A stretch of DNA of 64,000 nucleotides from positions 310,001 through 374,000 of the forward strand of contig CANXME010002409.1 in the NCBI GenBank assembly GCA_948144175.1. Direction: 5' to 3'. The translations under genes were made by a program, and so were the position numbers. Source of the DNA: Closterium sp. NIES-65. Taxonomy: Eukaryota > Streptophyta > Zygnematophyceae > Desmidiales > Closteriaceae. Below are positions 53,390 to 63,631 of this stretch, piece by piece; position 1 is the first letter of the stretch, and every line of letters starts with the position of its first letter. Below the pieces are notes generated by a model. It did not search any database. It saw only the letters and a program-made list of their open reading frames with translations, and was not told the DNA's origin.

Positions 53390-53514
53390 TGTTCGGTTTG
53401 TACTCTGAACTACGATCCTAAAATGAACCTGAATGCGTAACTCTCTCTAAGCATGGAGAAATAGTATAAGAACACCAAAATAAAGACCAGAGCGAGCTCT
53501 AGCCTACTCCAACA
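53390..53514 (-). repeat. CopG 5' LTR, outer part
   Basis: Minus strand TGTTGGAGTAGGCTAGAGC ... GAACACA. It begins exactly at the CATCA duplication (53515-53519) shared with the other end of CopG at 32879-32883. Confidence 0.8.
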
Positions 53515-53960
53515 CATCACTCTCCACTCGTACAGCCCATCCGGACCGTGAAATGCCATCTTCTTACAATCCTCTGCTTTGATCGGTATCTGATTGAACC
53601 CCTACCGCAGGTCGAGCATGGAGAAGACTATGGCCCCTTGCAGTTTGTCGAATATCTCTTCGGCTGACTACATGGGGTACCGGTTCGGCACCATCACTTT
53701 GTTCAGCCCGCGGTAGTCCCCGCACATCCGCTTAGCTGACACGTCTCCAGTAATATTCGTCCTCGCCGCCACCACCGTAGCCGCCACATACTCGCTCTCT
53801 GACCGCTAGCAGTTCTGCGCACTTCTCAGCACATACCTCCACGTCCCTTGGGCTCATCCTCCTCTTCCTATGGTACACGGGTACATCGCTGCTGAGCTGG
53901 ATCCCGCATTTCCTGCACCATGAACCTCCCCAGTTCCTTCAGTGTGAAGGCGAACGTCCC
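53515..53960 (-). pseudogene. GypA RT N-terminal part (fossil)
   Basis: Minus-strand gypsy RT sequence: CGDYRGLNKVMVPNRYPM-like (near 53670-53730), AEEIFDKLQGAIVFSMLDLR (near 53600-53665), FNQIPIKAEDCKKMAFHG and DGLYEWRVM down to the CopG junction. It links the methyltransferase (upstream) to the RT C-terminal part at 32369-32883. Broken. Confidence 0.8.
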
Positions 53961-55250
53961 CTTATGCTGCTCCAGCACGTCCCTCAGGTCGGCGGCTGCC
54001 TATGCCCCCAGCCCCGAACCTATCTCCCACTGAGTTACGTTCTCCTCGCGGCTTCCTCCGGCGCCTGCAGGGGCCTCGCCACTTCCCGCAATCATCTCGT
54101 TCCTCACCGCCATGGCCATAAGCGCCCATCCTTCCCAAATGCGTTCGTCCCTCCTCGCTTCTATCTGCGCCAGCTGTTGCCTCCTCCAGGCCGCTTCCCT
54201 TCCCTCTCTGTAGTACTCCCTCCCCTCCTGCTCCCTCTGTAGTCTTCAGGTGCATACGAATGGTCTCCAAGTTCCAGGTCATTACATTCAAATCCATCGC
54301 TCTTCCTAACACCGCCCTTCGCTGCGCTTCCGACACCTCAGGGTGCGCCGTCGCTCCCCACTGGTGTCCCATGGCTAACTCCCTCTCGTTCGCACTGGGC
54401 CTCCCCCAACTTCGGGTACGTGAGCCGTATACCATCCCAGGGCCCGGCCCAACCCTTCCATCATGAACCCACGCGTGTTAGCGAACGACACCAGGGTCGG
54501 CCACGCCCTCCGTGGCTCCCCAGACACGTTGCACGGGTACTGCGCTGGGTGATCTTCGACTGTCACCGGAGCAGGTACTCGGTTAGGCGCTAATATGTCC
54601 TTCACCAGTCTCGAGTGTGGCCTCTGCATCTATGCCAATGCGTGCCACAGGTACGCCTCCGATACCCCATTCTGTCAGTACCTCCTTGGCCGATGTGCTT
54701 GAGACCCGAGATGCGCCGCATCTATAGGTACTCCCCTCTCCAGCTCCTCCATTTTCTCCTCGTATGCTCGGCGCACTGGCTCTCTACGATCGACGGCCAT
54801 GTCGACGTTCTCCAGTACGTACACGACTTCCCGCTCGCGTTTCTGTATCATCCGCAGCACTCATGTCAAGTACCGGAACGATGCCCCCCGCGGGTCCTCC
54901 ATGCCGAGTCCGTCTCCCGCGCGTGAGTACCCTTGACACTCCCATCCCGCCACCACTAGGTCAATCGGTCCCCACGCTTCCAGTTGCTTCTCGGTGATGT
55001 CCCGAGCGTCATGTACTGTTATGTCTTCCTCCAAGGGGATCGCTGTAATCAGCATCTGTTGTGGGTACTCTTCCAACAGCTTCAAGGTGTAGTTGCGCGC
55101 CATCTTCCTTACGACAACATCCTTTTCCACGTGTAACCATCTTCCCACAAAGCATCCGGCTTTCAACGCCGCTGCCAATCCTGTGCCGATGCCCCCGTAG
55201 AGCTCCAGAATGCATAGCAAACCCTCCTGGCACCAAGTGAGGCACACTCG
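53960..55250 (-). pseudogene. GypA C5-cytosine DNA methyltransferase domain (fossil)
   Basis: Motif I ILELYGGIGTGLAAALKAG (about 55153-55209), motif II-like WLHVEKDVVV (near 55110-55140), motif IV VAGWECQGYSRAG (about 54921-54957), motif VI VYVLENVDM (54798-54825), motif VIII HRPRRY (near 54683-54700). The YPCNVSGEPRRAWPTL block is near 54495-54545 and the motif X-like NERELAMGHQWG near 54357-54391. Predicted activity is methyl transfer from S-adenosyl-methionine to cytosine C5. Immediately upstream (5') is the protease and downstream is RT, so the domain is built into the gypsy pol region. The family resemblance to GypB is clear, including WECQG. Broken, about three or four breaks. Confidence 0.87.
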
Positions 55251-55339
55251 CTCCTTCAGATCAGTCGTCTGTCAGCTCCCTTCGTGCATCTCGATCCGCC
55301 TCTGTCCCTCCTCGGCATACTCTTGCCACGTCCAGTCAT

Positions 55340-57500
55340 CTAGCTCATGCGTTAGATCGGTCTCCTCTGCCCAGTACGCCGCTCGAGGTTCTTGTTTCAC
55401 GAAGCGCACCGGAAGGGTGCCCACCGAGCTTTTGGGATCTCAGTATTGCACCCGATACAACACCTTTTCTTGCCACATGCAAATGATCGCGCCCACCTTG
55501 TACAGTAGTTCCATCCCCACTAGGACGTCGTAGTCCTCGGACTGCGAGATCCCGCATCTCAGCCGCAAACAACACTTCTTCTCTGTCCCAAGCAGCAACG
55601 TGATTTCTACGGGCAGCTTCGTGCGCGGCATCCACTTTGGCGCCCCCCCTTCCGCTGTCATCAGCAAAATACCACGCTCCACCTGTTGCTCTGGCCGGTC
55701 CAGCTGCAACTACTTCGCCAACCCCTTCCCAATGAGGACATTGTGGGCCCCCGTATCGATGATCGTCTGTGACACCGGCCTACCACTGTCAGGCTTCCCT
55801 TTTCCACGATCAACACGGAGGCCTGGCACATGAGCCGCTCGTTCGGATGGCGCCGCATGTCACTGCTCGTCCCGCTCTCCCTCCTCGGCGGGACCCATTC
55901 CCTTCGACTCGTGGTGCTCGATTCTCCTGAAATCTCCGATCGCGGTCGCAGATCAATGTCACTTTGGTCTCGGGGGTACGCCATGAACCCGCATTCGCGC
56001 ACCAACTCCTCCTCCGACAGCTCCTCCTCGGATACCTCCTCGATAACCAACATGGCTCGATTTCCCGGTTTTGGCATCCGTTCTAGCTGCACCTGAAGCC
56101 TCCGGATTTCCGATGGCGATTCTTCCTTTGACGGTTCTCCTACGCTGGCCCTCTTCTGATAACAGTCCGAGGTGCGGTGCCCCTTCCTACCGCAATGGTC
56201 GCACGTCGGCGCGCTCGGACAATCCTGTTTAAGGTGACCTGGCTCGCCGCACGTGTGGCACCTCCTGGGATCTCCCGCGTGTTCTTCTCAGCTTCTGGCA
56301 ACGCGGTCGCGGCCGAGGTCGGCTTTGTCCATGCCCGCGGTTCCCCGTCGTCCAGCTCAAGCAGTCATTGGGCATGTTCGGTCCACTTTGCCACTCCATA
56401 CACTTCCTTCAATGTCACGTCCGCCCCGATGCCATAGACAGCTGTCCGGACCAACAACCGTAGGTCATCGTATAGCCCCCGCACAAACTTCTGGACCAGC
56501 AGCCGTTCGTCTCTCTTCTCCAAGTCTTCTGCCAGTTCCTGCAGGCGGTTGTAGTAGGCTAGCAACGACTCCTCACACCACCGGAGCTACCGAAATTCCT
56601 CCAGTCGGGCCTTAGTCTGCCCTATGAATTTGCCCTTGAGCAGTTGGATGAACCTCTCAGTCGTGTTCTCGATGACTCCTTGTTCCAGTATGTCCAAGAC
56701 TTCCCCGCGCACCATCCGAGAGAGCGTCTCTGCTTCTCCCGCTAGCATCACTACCATCTTCCGGAAGAACTCCTGCGGGTCGAAGCCGTCTCGCTCCCAG
56801 CAATATTGTGCGGTTTCTAGTTGCATCGCATAATTCTTCAGTGTCGGACCCACTCCGGGGATCCCGGCGTACCGGTCCGCCACTTCCACCTTCACCAACG
56901 AAGCTGAGTTTCATTTGCGGGTACGTGGAGGGCCCTGGTCCTCTTCACGTACTCCCACCGCCGTCCGGCTCGCTACCAGCTCCCTGTTCCCTTGCAGGCT
57001 GAAGCGTTCCTTCTTCCCCTCTTGCTTCCAGGGCCTCGGTGGTGACGGAGCCCTCTCGTGCATGCCTGGCATCATCAGCGGAGACACGCGCGCTTCTCTA
57101 GCCTGCCACCTCTCCTGCGCTTCTTGAGCCCATCTCAAGTCAGGTGGCACCGTCCTCGGGTTTGACGCAGCTGCATACTTCCCGCCAGCTTCTCTCCGTG
57201 GATCCGTCCATTCATGCTGATGTGGCGTACGATAGGCGGGCGAGTCCGTGGCCTTGGGAGAAGGTTCACTCTTGTCGTCCGATTTAACGCTACTAGCATG
57301 CGCACGCCATCCGGGCGTCGCTTCTGTCGTCTCCATGGTTTGGCGTACGTAGCTATAGCCAGATCTCAACTCTACGTTGTGATTCATCTCTTTCTTGTTT
57401 GTAGAGTTCTGAGATAGGGTTTCAAGGTCCCACACCGTCAGCTCGGCTAACTGCCTGCTTGAACTGGCTCCTAGGAAGCAAAGTCCTACTGGGTCATTAG
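55340..57500 (-). pseudogene. GypA gag and protease region (fossil)
   Basis: Gag N-terminal MNHNVELRSGYSYV (near 57345-57386) and a low-complexity basic region to about 56910. The capsid-like part VGPTLKNYAMQLETAQYCW (near 56800-56860) and VVMLAGEAETLSRMVRGE follow. A CCHC knuckle region (CDHCGRKGHRT-like) is near 56165-56215. The retropepsin-like segment, with LLMTAEGGAPKWMPRTKLPV and CGISQSEDYDVLVGMELL, is at about 55480-55680. The same segments occur in GypB (LLMTAEGGGSKWMPK; CGISPSEDYELLLG). Broken, several breaks. Confidence 0.82.
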
Positions 57501-57507
57501 CTAATGG

Positions 57508-57765
57508 TGAGAAAACAAACAAGCAAGCAGGCACTCTGTGCCTGCGTTCTCCTTGATTAGGGCCACACTTTCCATTGCCCTCGGCCCGTTACTCCTGGCT
57601 ACAGTATTCCCGTTCGTTTGGGCATCGCTTCTGCCTTGGCGGGTGTTCTTGCTCCTATCCTCCTTACTCTTATTCTTTACTAAACTACCATGCTTCTGTC
57701 ACACAAGTTCATATGGCTACTTATATCCTTTCTACTGCTAGCTATGCCTTATTAATTGTGTGACA
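57508..57765 (-). repeat. GypA 5' LTR
   Basis: About 258 bp, minus strand TGTCACACAATTAATAAGG ... TTTGTTTTCTCA. A CCATTAGCTAATGACCC stretch follows where a PBS is expected; it does not match a tRNA end I recognise. The GGTGC after 57765 would be one target duplicate; its partner is not found. Confidence 0.7.
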
Positions 57766-57769
57766 GGTG

Positions 57770-60700
57770 CTACCAAGGAGGGGGGGGGGGTAGCGTGTGA
57801 CACACATGATGGGGCTGGACCAGGGGGGGTAGGCTGTACCTAAGGAGCCAAAGGGGGAGTGGGAGGAGAGGAGGAGGAGGAACCGGGAGACCTCGACTGG
57901 GGTACTGGGTGTAGTAGGGGACTGACTCGTCAAAACGGATGTCACAGGAGTCAAAGAACCGGTGAAGAAGAGGGTGGTAAAATGTGAAGCCAAAGTTTCC
58001 TCAGGAAAACGAAGGAAGACACAGGGAACGGCGCGAGGCAAGATCTTGTTTGCAGAGGTGTCGCGAACAAGTGTCAAGCAGCCCCAGACACGACAAAGCA
58101 ACGCAACACCAGGGGACCCAGTCCAAAGACTGGTCGGTGAAGCCCCTGCCAGGGAGACATGTGGCCAGAGATTCAGCTGGTGAGTGCTGTACCGAATCGC
58201 GTAGGGCCACAGAAAATGGGGCGCACGGGCGTGACTTATAGAGGTACGTGCTATATCCATGACCGAGACTATGCGGCGCTCAGCAACCCCATTCTGCTGT
58301 GGGGACTTCGGAATCGTCCAGAATTAATAGATGCCCTGCTCGCAATAGAACCTGGCGAGAACGCCAGAGCGAAACTCACCCCCACGGTCGGAGTGAAGAC
58401 AATTGACACGACGACCACGGGTATCCGTAGTGGTACGCTACTACTCAACCAGCGTAGAAGTCACCTCAGACTTCCTTGCTGGTGGGAACACTGTGGTGTA
58501 ACGAGAGTAGTCATCAACAACCACCAGAAAGAAACTCTCTCGCTCAGGGCCAGGGCGCGAGGCGGGGCCCCAGACGTCCAAGTGGAGATTCTTGAAGGGC
58601 TCAGTGGCCGGACAAAGGGAGGAGGAGTGAGGGGTGGCACGCAGCCGACCCTCAACGCAAGGCGCGCAAGGTGGTGTAAGCGAAGGCGGCAGCGACGGCA
58701 AGACTCGTGGGAGGCCTAAGACAAGACGCTGACTAGCCATAGTGCGTAGGGGAGGAATGGTCGGGTGACCAAGGCGATGGTGGTACAGAACGGTGGGGTG
58801 GGCAAACGAACGATACGAGCAAGACGGAGCAACCGGACTAGACGCTGGAACCCTGTCAGACGCAGCTACCTGGTGGGAGGTGGCAACCTAGTGAGACATA
58901 GAGACCTGACGGGGGGCAGTGATAGGGGTCAGAGACAGCTGCTGTCACTGCCGCTGCTGCTGCTGCTGCTGCCTCTCTCGGGAGGCCAGTGTAAAGTGGT
59001 TAGAGACCAAAGCCCGGCTCAGCGAGAAAGGTGGCCACGGGTGCGTACATGTCACCGTCTACACAGATCGCAGTATCATTAGAAGGATCAATCCAAACAC
59101 CCACGTGACTGTCCATGAGCGGCCTCACACCCACCAAGTTCCTGGAGAACGAGGGGACGTGAAAGCCAGTCAGGAAACCTGAGGGAACAGCCGGACACGG
59201 AAGCGTAGTAGTGTAGCGAGCAGTGACTGGTCCCAAAGTGGGATCTGCCAGTGCTATAGAGACCGGCGTAGGAAGCGGAGTAAGCGTCGTGTGGTTGCGG
59301 AAGAAACAGTGTGAAGCTTCAGAGCCCAAAGTGAAAGACAGCGAAGCGTCCTCCGGAGCAGCTCCTAAACTAGTGTCTACACAAGTACTTACACTAGCAA
59401 TAGGCACCTCAGCAACACTAGTACCTAAGCTAAAAACACTCAAGTAAACAGAGTCAGAAGCACTAGAGTCAACAACAGCATACATAGCATGAGGAGTTCC
59501 TAAGAGATCAAGCAAATGAGAAGCAGACATGCCCCATAGGGCAGCACCGTGCGAGTAAAGAAAAGGAAGCCGGTCAGAGGCACGGCCGTTGACAACGTAG
59601 GTCGTGCGAAGAGTGTCAGTGAGCTAAGCCAAGCACTGACCAGGGGTGTGGCTACGGCCATAGGGGAGGCCTTGGCGAGTACCTATCTGAACGATATAGG
59701 TGCAGGGAGGGTGGACAGCACCGCGCGACAGATGACGCAGTCCTGACCCTTGCTCCGGAACCTGTTGCTGCGGTGGCTACTGCTGCTGCTGCTGTTGCTG
59801 AGTCAGGTACCAAGCCGCCACTCTAGCACCTGTAGTCGGCAGTCCAGTAGGTGTTTGACGTCTCCAAGCGTCACCTCTACCAGCTGCAGCAGGGGAGTCA
59901 CTAGGCGCTGCACGAGGCGCTCCTCCAACTCCTGCACTCCCACCACCGCCACTCATCACGCCACCTCCGCCAACTCCGCCGCCTCCACCCGCACCCTCAC
60001 TGCCCCTCCTGCCACTCCTACCCCTAGACCACGAAGAAGTCGTAATAGCAGTTGCGGTCACGTCAGTAGTGGCAGTGGCGAGGGAGGCATTGAAGGTGGG
60101 CAGCTGAGGGACAGTGCACCCGTGAAACAGTGGAGGGGGCACAGCGCCAGAGGCGGAGGCTACTGAGCGGAGGTTGCTCTCGACGTCCTTGAGGGCAGAC
60201 TCAAGAACCTCGATATTGAGCTCGCTAGGGTGCTTCAGAAGAAGCGCGTCACTAACCAAGGCAAGACGGTCAGGGAAGCTAGTGGCGATGAAATAGATAT
60301 TAATCGCCATGGGGGGAGGGAGCGGTACAAGCTGTGCGTCAGTGCAGGCAGCGCGGTAGCTAGAATTGCGCAAGCGTAGGTGAGCGATCAAGTCAGCAGA
60401 GCGCTCAAACGGGCGAGGTCAGGAAACAGGAAAAGTCGACCAAGAGAGATAGTGGTGGGAGTAGCATAGCGGGCCTTGATCGCGGTCAAGAACCCACTAG
60501 CAGTGCGAACCTAAGTGAAGTGGGCCTCCTCAGACTGAGGGAGGAGGCTCCTAAGGGCGATGTAGGCCGTAGCGTCACGCGACTTCCACGCTGTCAGGTC
60601 AGCACGGTGGTGTGCATAACGGTCTCTGTCTGCGGTGCTGGCATCAGCGCCCAAGGGTGCAGGGTCGGAGGGTGCAGGAAGGTCAAAGGAAGTATGCGGC

Positions 60701-60820
60701 TACAGAGACTCGTCTGCCTGAACCTAACTCTCCAGGAGGTGGCGCATATGCAGGAGTCAGAACCGAGAACTCGAGCGGCCTACCCTCGGCATCAAAGCGC
60801 AGGCGCCTAGGGGTCGCCAT
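57770..60820 (-). pseudogene. CopJ gag, protease and integrase region (fossil)
   Basis: Gag starts MATPRRLRFDAEGRPLEF at about 60820, clearly related to the CopA start. Later gag parts are at 59777-60391 (LIAHLRLRNSSYRAACTDAQ; LLKHPSELNIEVLESALKDV), with a short glycine-rich stretch (59940-60010) and a glutamine run. Protease-like SFTLGSEASHCFFRNHTTLT is near 59285-59345. GAG-pre-integrase (PCAPCVEGRLRATPHSSSL, near 58600-58665) leads to the integrase (LHLDVWGPASRPG near 58545-58600; RYTTVFPPARKSEVTSTLVE near 58441-58500). The integrase C-terminal part continues with MDIARTSISHARAPHFLWPY (58200-58260) and VWGCLTLVRDTSANKILPRA. Broken. Confidence 0.82.
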
Positions 60821-60849
60821 CGCGGAAGCGAAAAGGTGGGAACTGCTGC

Positions 60850-61260
60850 TGCCGAAACCCTAAATGCATAATCAGCTTGCGTAGGGCGTGACAGGCAGTG
60901 CGTGAAGCTTAGGGGACTGTAGGATGGGGCGGGATATGGCAGGATGGGTAGTGGGTGCGACTGGACAGGACGGACGCAGTGCGGCGCAGTAGGACGGGAT
61001 GTACGCGGCGCGGCGCTGCGAGGGACGAAACGGGATGCGCGTGGGATGGGATGGGACAGGACACGCGCGGGGCGGGACAGGACGGGAAATGCGTGTGACG
61101 GGACGGGACGGGACGGGACACGGCACGACTTGGCACTCGTGGGACGGGATGGGACGTGCGCGGGACAGGACGGAGCAGGACGCGCGCAGGACGGGACGGG
61201 ACGCGCACGGCTTGGCACTGTGCGGCAGACAAGACGGGACGCGCGCGTCGCAGCATACAG
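60850..61260. repeat. CopJ leader: GGGAC-rich repeat
   Basis: Short-period GGGACGGGAC / GCGCGGGACAGGACG repeats at about 60955-61250, the CopJ counterpart of the GC-rich leaders of CopA, CopD and CopH. It continues after the TRIM as purine-rich sequence. No gene. Confidence 0.8.
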
Positions 61261-61276
61261 GCCCAACGCGACAGAC

Positions 61277-61621
61277 TGTCAGAATCCCAGCCACTAACCA
61301 CTGGGATAAAGGGGCTTGTTTGTGTAGCAGGTGAGTGCGCCCATAACCCCCCAGGCCAACGAGCCTGTAACCCTTCCCTAGGATCAATCGGGGATCACCA
61401 GTGGACCTCTGACACCTCCCCGTACTGGGATGCCCGAGGTGCACACACCGGGATTCAAACCCGAGACCTTCGCTCTGATACCATATCAAAATCCCAGCCA
61501 CTAACCACTGAGATAAAAGGGCTTGTTTGTGTAGTGGGTGAGTGCGCCCATAACCCCCCAGGCCAACGTGCCTGTAACCCTTCCCTAGGATCAATCGGGG
61601 ATCACCAGTGGACCTCTGACG
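61277..61621 (-). mobile_element. Full-length TRIM element in CopJ leader
   Basis: Two LTRs (61277-61414 and 61484-61621, about 138 bp each) flank a 69-bp internal segment: PBS TGGTATCAGAGCGAAGG and a G-rich tract ACGGGGAGG before the 3' LTR. Total about 345 bp, no coding capacity. A-box-like TGGTTAGTGG (61498-61507) and B-box GGTTTGAATCC (61451-61461) straddle the LTR/PBS junction, 46 nt apart. Flanks CAGAC and CGAAC only partly match, so the duplication is not certain. Older than the array: the outer LTR bases are degraded. Confidence 0.85.
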
Positions 61622-61644
61622 CGAACGGGACGGGCAAGGGGGAG

Positions 61645-61647
<3 letters not shown>

Positions 61648-61679
<32 letters not shown>
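61648..61679. repeat. 32-base G homopolymer
   Basis: An uninterrupted run of G at the end of a GGGAGGG-rich stretch in the CopJ leader. Length in the assembly may be unreliable. Confidence 0.85.
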
Positions 61680-61681
<2 letters not shown>

Positions 61682-61837
61682 GCGATGGAGAAAGTGGGCG
61701 CGACGTGACCAGCAGGCGCAGCGGGCGCTAGGGAACGGTAAGAGCGTGACTAACACTTGGGTACGGGACTGGCTCGGGCGTTATGGACGTGAGCGAGAGG
61801 GGCAGGATCCCACTGGATCCGAACCTAGGTGATACCA

Positions 61838-61946
61838 TGTCAAGAATTGAATGCTGATTTGACTAAGGTTGGTTGTGGTACATTAGTCTAACCCTAACTG
61901 TTGTACCCCATACGACACACATCATTAACAGCTACAGCATATGACA
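61838..61946 (-). repeat. CopJ 5' LTR
   Basis: About 109 bp, minus strand TGTCATATGCTGTAGC...CAATTCTTGACA, adjoining TGGTATCACC. Short TGTCA/TGACA inverted ends. Confidence 0.75.
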
Positions 61947-62514
61947 CATACTCATTCCCAATTCAGTCGCCTCTCTCAGACTCACTTCCCCGGATTCCCT
62001 CGCCTCTCCTAGCCCCGCATCATGGGGAGCAGGTTTGCACAGCAGGTTCACAAAATAAATCTCATGACACGCATAATGAGGACTAAAGGCAAAAACATGC
62101 CCTTACATAGTCATTGTGCTAATTATTCTACCCTGATTTGAATAGTTTAAAATAAAAACCGCACGTCATCAAGACACCTTGATCCCTAAGAGTGCCCCAA
62201 AACCAGTTTCGGGCCCGGGTACTAACCAAGGTATTTGCTAGCGTTAAAAACCGAGAATGGAGAAAAATCATGTTCAAACGAGACAATGTGCAAACTAAAT
62301 GGCCAAGCATGGGTACAAATACCTACCCTAACATAGCCTACCAGGTGTAATAGGTAATCGTAATACATCAACACGCACACATACTAGGCTAGGTAAGGCA
62401 GCATAACATGCATGAAGCAAAGCAGATAACAACACTAGTCGTCAACCGGAGACAAGTGATCATAAGACCAGTGAATAAGAACAATAGGGTACAAGTCACA
62501 ACTCAGGCCGGTAC
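61947..62514. other. AT-richer stretch, no gene; possible degraded copia 3' LTR/UTR
   Basis: About 570 bp of lower-GC sequence without a convincing reading frame. The part 62310-62500 has faint LTR/3'-UTR resemblance to CopD (GGTACAAATACCTACCCTAA; ATAAGACCAGTGAATAAG). With the RNase H remnant at 63740-63860 this suggests the 3' end of another minus copia (CopK), interrupted by the solo LTR. Confidence 0.4.
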
Positions 62515-63631
62515 TGTTAACAGTAATGGAGTGTTGGCCCCGCCCGCGCTTGGGCAACGCCGACGACTTGGTCGGATGTACGGGAATATCAGCCGACCGT
62601 TCACAGTGGGAGAGCTGCTCGACAGGCTTCGTCGAGCTGCAGGGGACCGCTGTGGTGTTGCTGTCGACTAGGGAGCTCGACAGCTGCAACTGACTGGTCT
62701 GGGCGATGGGTGGGACGTTGACGAGGACCTACAGCTCGACCGGGAGGTCTCCGGAGCATCCCGTCGACCTGCCGTTAAACCGGGAGGTCTCCGGAGCATC
62801 CTGTCGACCTGCCGTTCGACCGGGAGATCTCCGGAGCATCCCGTCGACCTGCCGCTCGACCGGGAGGTCTCCGGAGCATCCCGACCGCGTGCAGTTTGAC
62901 CAGGAGTTCGACGGAGCAGTGTGTCGACCTGACAAGTGAGCAGCGGTCGACGAGGGGAGCTCGGCGACAACCGCTAATGGTTCTGGTCGACGGAAGGGGT
63001 CCGTCGACCAGGGGGTAGCTCGACGGGAATTGTGGTCGACTAGAGGGACCTGGTGGTCGACCAGAAGCAGTAGTGGTTGACCAAAAGCACCTGTTGGTCG
63101 ACCGGGTAACCTGCTCGACGAGTTTTGCGGAGGCGCGCGAATGTCGACGGTTGCGATGGCGCGGGCGACTGCGGGCTGGTATCCCGGAGTCGATGTGGCT
63201 CGTCAAGCGTAGACAACAGCCGATGGATGCCCAACGAGGCAAGTCGGGCCAATCGTCTGCGCGCACCTGCGAGCGTGCGCACGGCTGTGTTCCACGGGGC
63301 AACGCTGGACAGCCGCTCTGCTGCAGCGTTGGCACGCCGTCGACCTGCTCTGTTGGCAGATCGCCCTTCTGTAGTACTGGCGCAGCTCCTCTACGCAACG
63401 CTGGCAGGCGGTCGACCAGGCTAGCAGCAGGTTTGCTAGGTGCCGGATGTAGTCATTCTATCATTTCTTGTTCCATCATTCTGTGATTCCAACTTTGCTA
63501 GTGGAAACTCTTGCTGATTTCTCCTGTGAATGTGCAAGCACTAAGGAACCAAGCAAATCTATGATCACCTCTAGTAGTTCGTGCCAACCCCCGTAGTCTA
63601 GCTCACTACCGTTGTAGAGTGACTCGCCACA
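62515..63631 (+). mobile_element. Solo LTR of the CopC family
   Basis: 1117 bp, TGTTAACAGTAATGG...GACTCGCCACA, matching the CopC 5' LTR end to end. Flanked by a perfect 5-bp duplication GGTAC (62510-62514 and 63632-63636). No internal region, PBS or PPT follows, so this is a true solo LTR. It defines the LTR boundaries for CopC. Confidence 0.93.
62738..62882. repeat. 40-bp minisatellite in solo LTR
   Basis: Units start at 62738, 62778, 62818 and 62858 (last partial): GACCGGGAGGTCTCCGGAGC... It corresponds to the 30-bp repeat of CopC with an extra GGAGCATCCC-type decamer per unit. Confidence 0.88.

Larger units (their letters stand above)
32884..53514 (-). mobile_element. CopG: copia element inserted in GypA RT, itself a nest
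   Basis: Minus-strand copia bounded by a perfect CATCA duplication (32879-32883, 53515-53519). Parts: partial 3' LTR 32884-32967, RNase H and RT about 33000-34430, inner nest of gypsies 34440-43376, GAG-pre-integrase/protease/gag 43377-45578 (with a TRIM solo LTR), repeat-containing leader 45580-46640, PBS (TGGTATTCAGAGC) about 46649-46663, and 5' LTR 46664-46786 continuing at 53390-53514 on the far side of CopH. A distinct copia lineage from CopA/CopD/CopH. Old; broken, about six or more breaks. Confidence 0.88.
30169..57765 (-). mobile_element. GypA: gypsy element carrying a C5-DNA methyltransferase, split by a 20.6-kb nest
   Basis: Outer shell of the nest, minus strand. From 5' to 3': LTR 57508-57765, gag and protease about 55340-57500, methyltransferase about 53960-55250 and RT N-terminus 53515-53960. 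CopG and everything in it (32884-53514, duplication CATCA at 32879-32883 and 53515-53519) follows. Then come RT C-terminus (32369-32883), the TRIM array (31522-32363), RNase H (31200-31516), and H2C2 and integrase core (30169-30890). No 3' LTR is found. Gypsy order PR-RT-RH-IN is kept with the methyltransferase between PR and RT. Old and broken, about ten or more breaks. Confidence 0.85.
57766..61946 (-). mobile_element. CopJ: copia element, 5' half
   Basis: Minus strand: 5' LTR 61838-61946, PBS TGGTATCACCTAGGTTC (about 61820-61837), long repetitive leader about 60850-61819 with a TRIM inside, gag from about 60820, protease, GAG-pre-integrase and integrase down to 57766, where the GypA LTR begins. 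A diverged relative of CopA/CopD/CopH. Its RT half is probably CopF (28757-30168). Broken, about six or more breaks. Confidence 0.82.

Noticed and set aside
61947-62310. Possible host promoter or gene fragment in AT-richer sequence
   Set aside because: No reading frame of note, no splice-bounded similarity and no RNA gene seen; left as unassigned.
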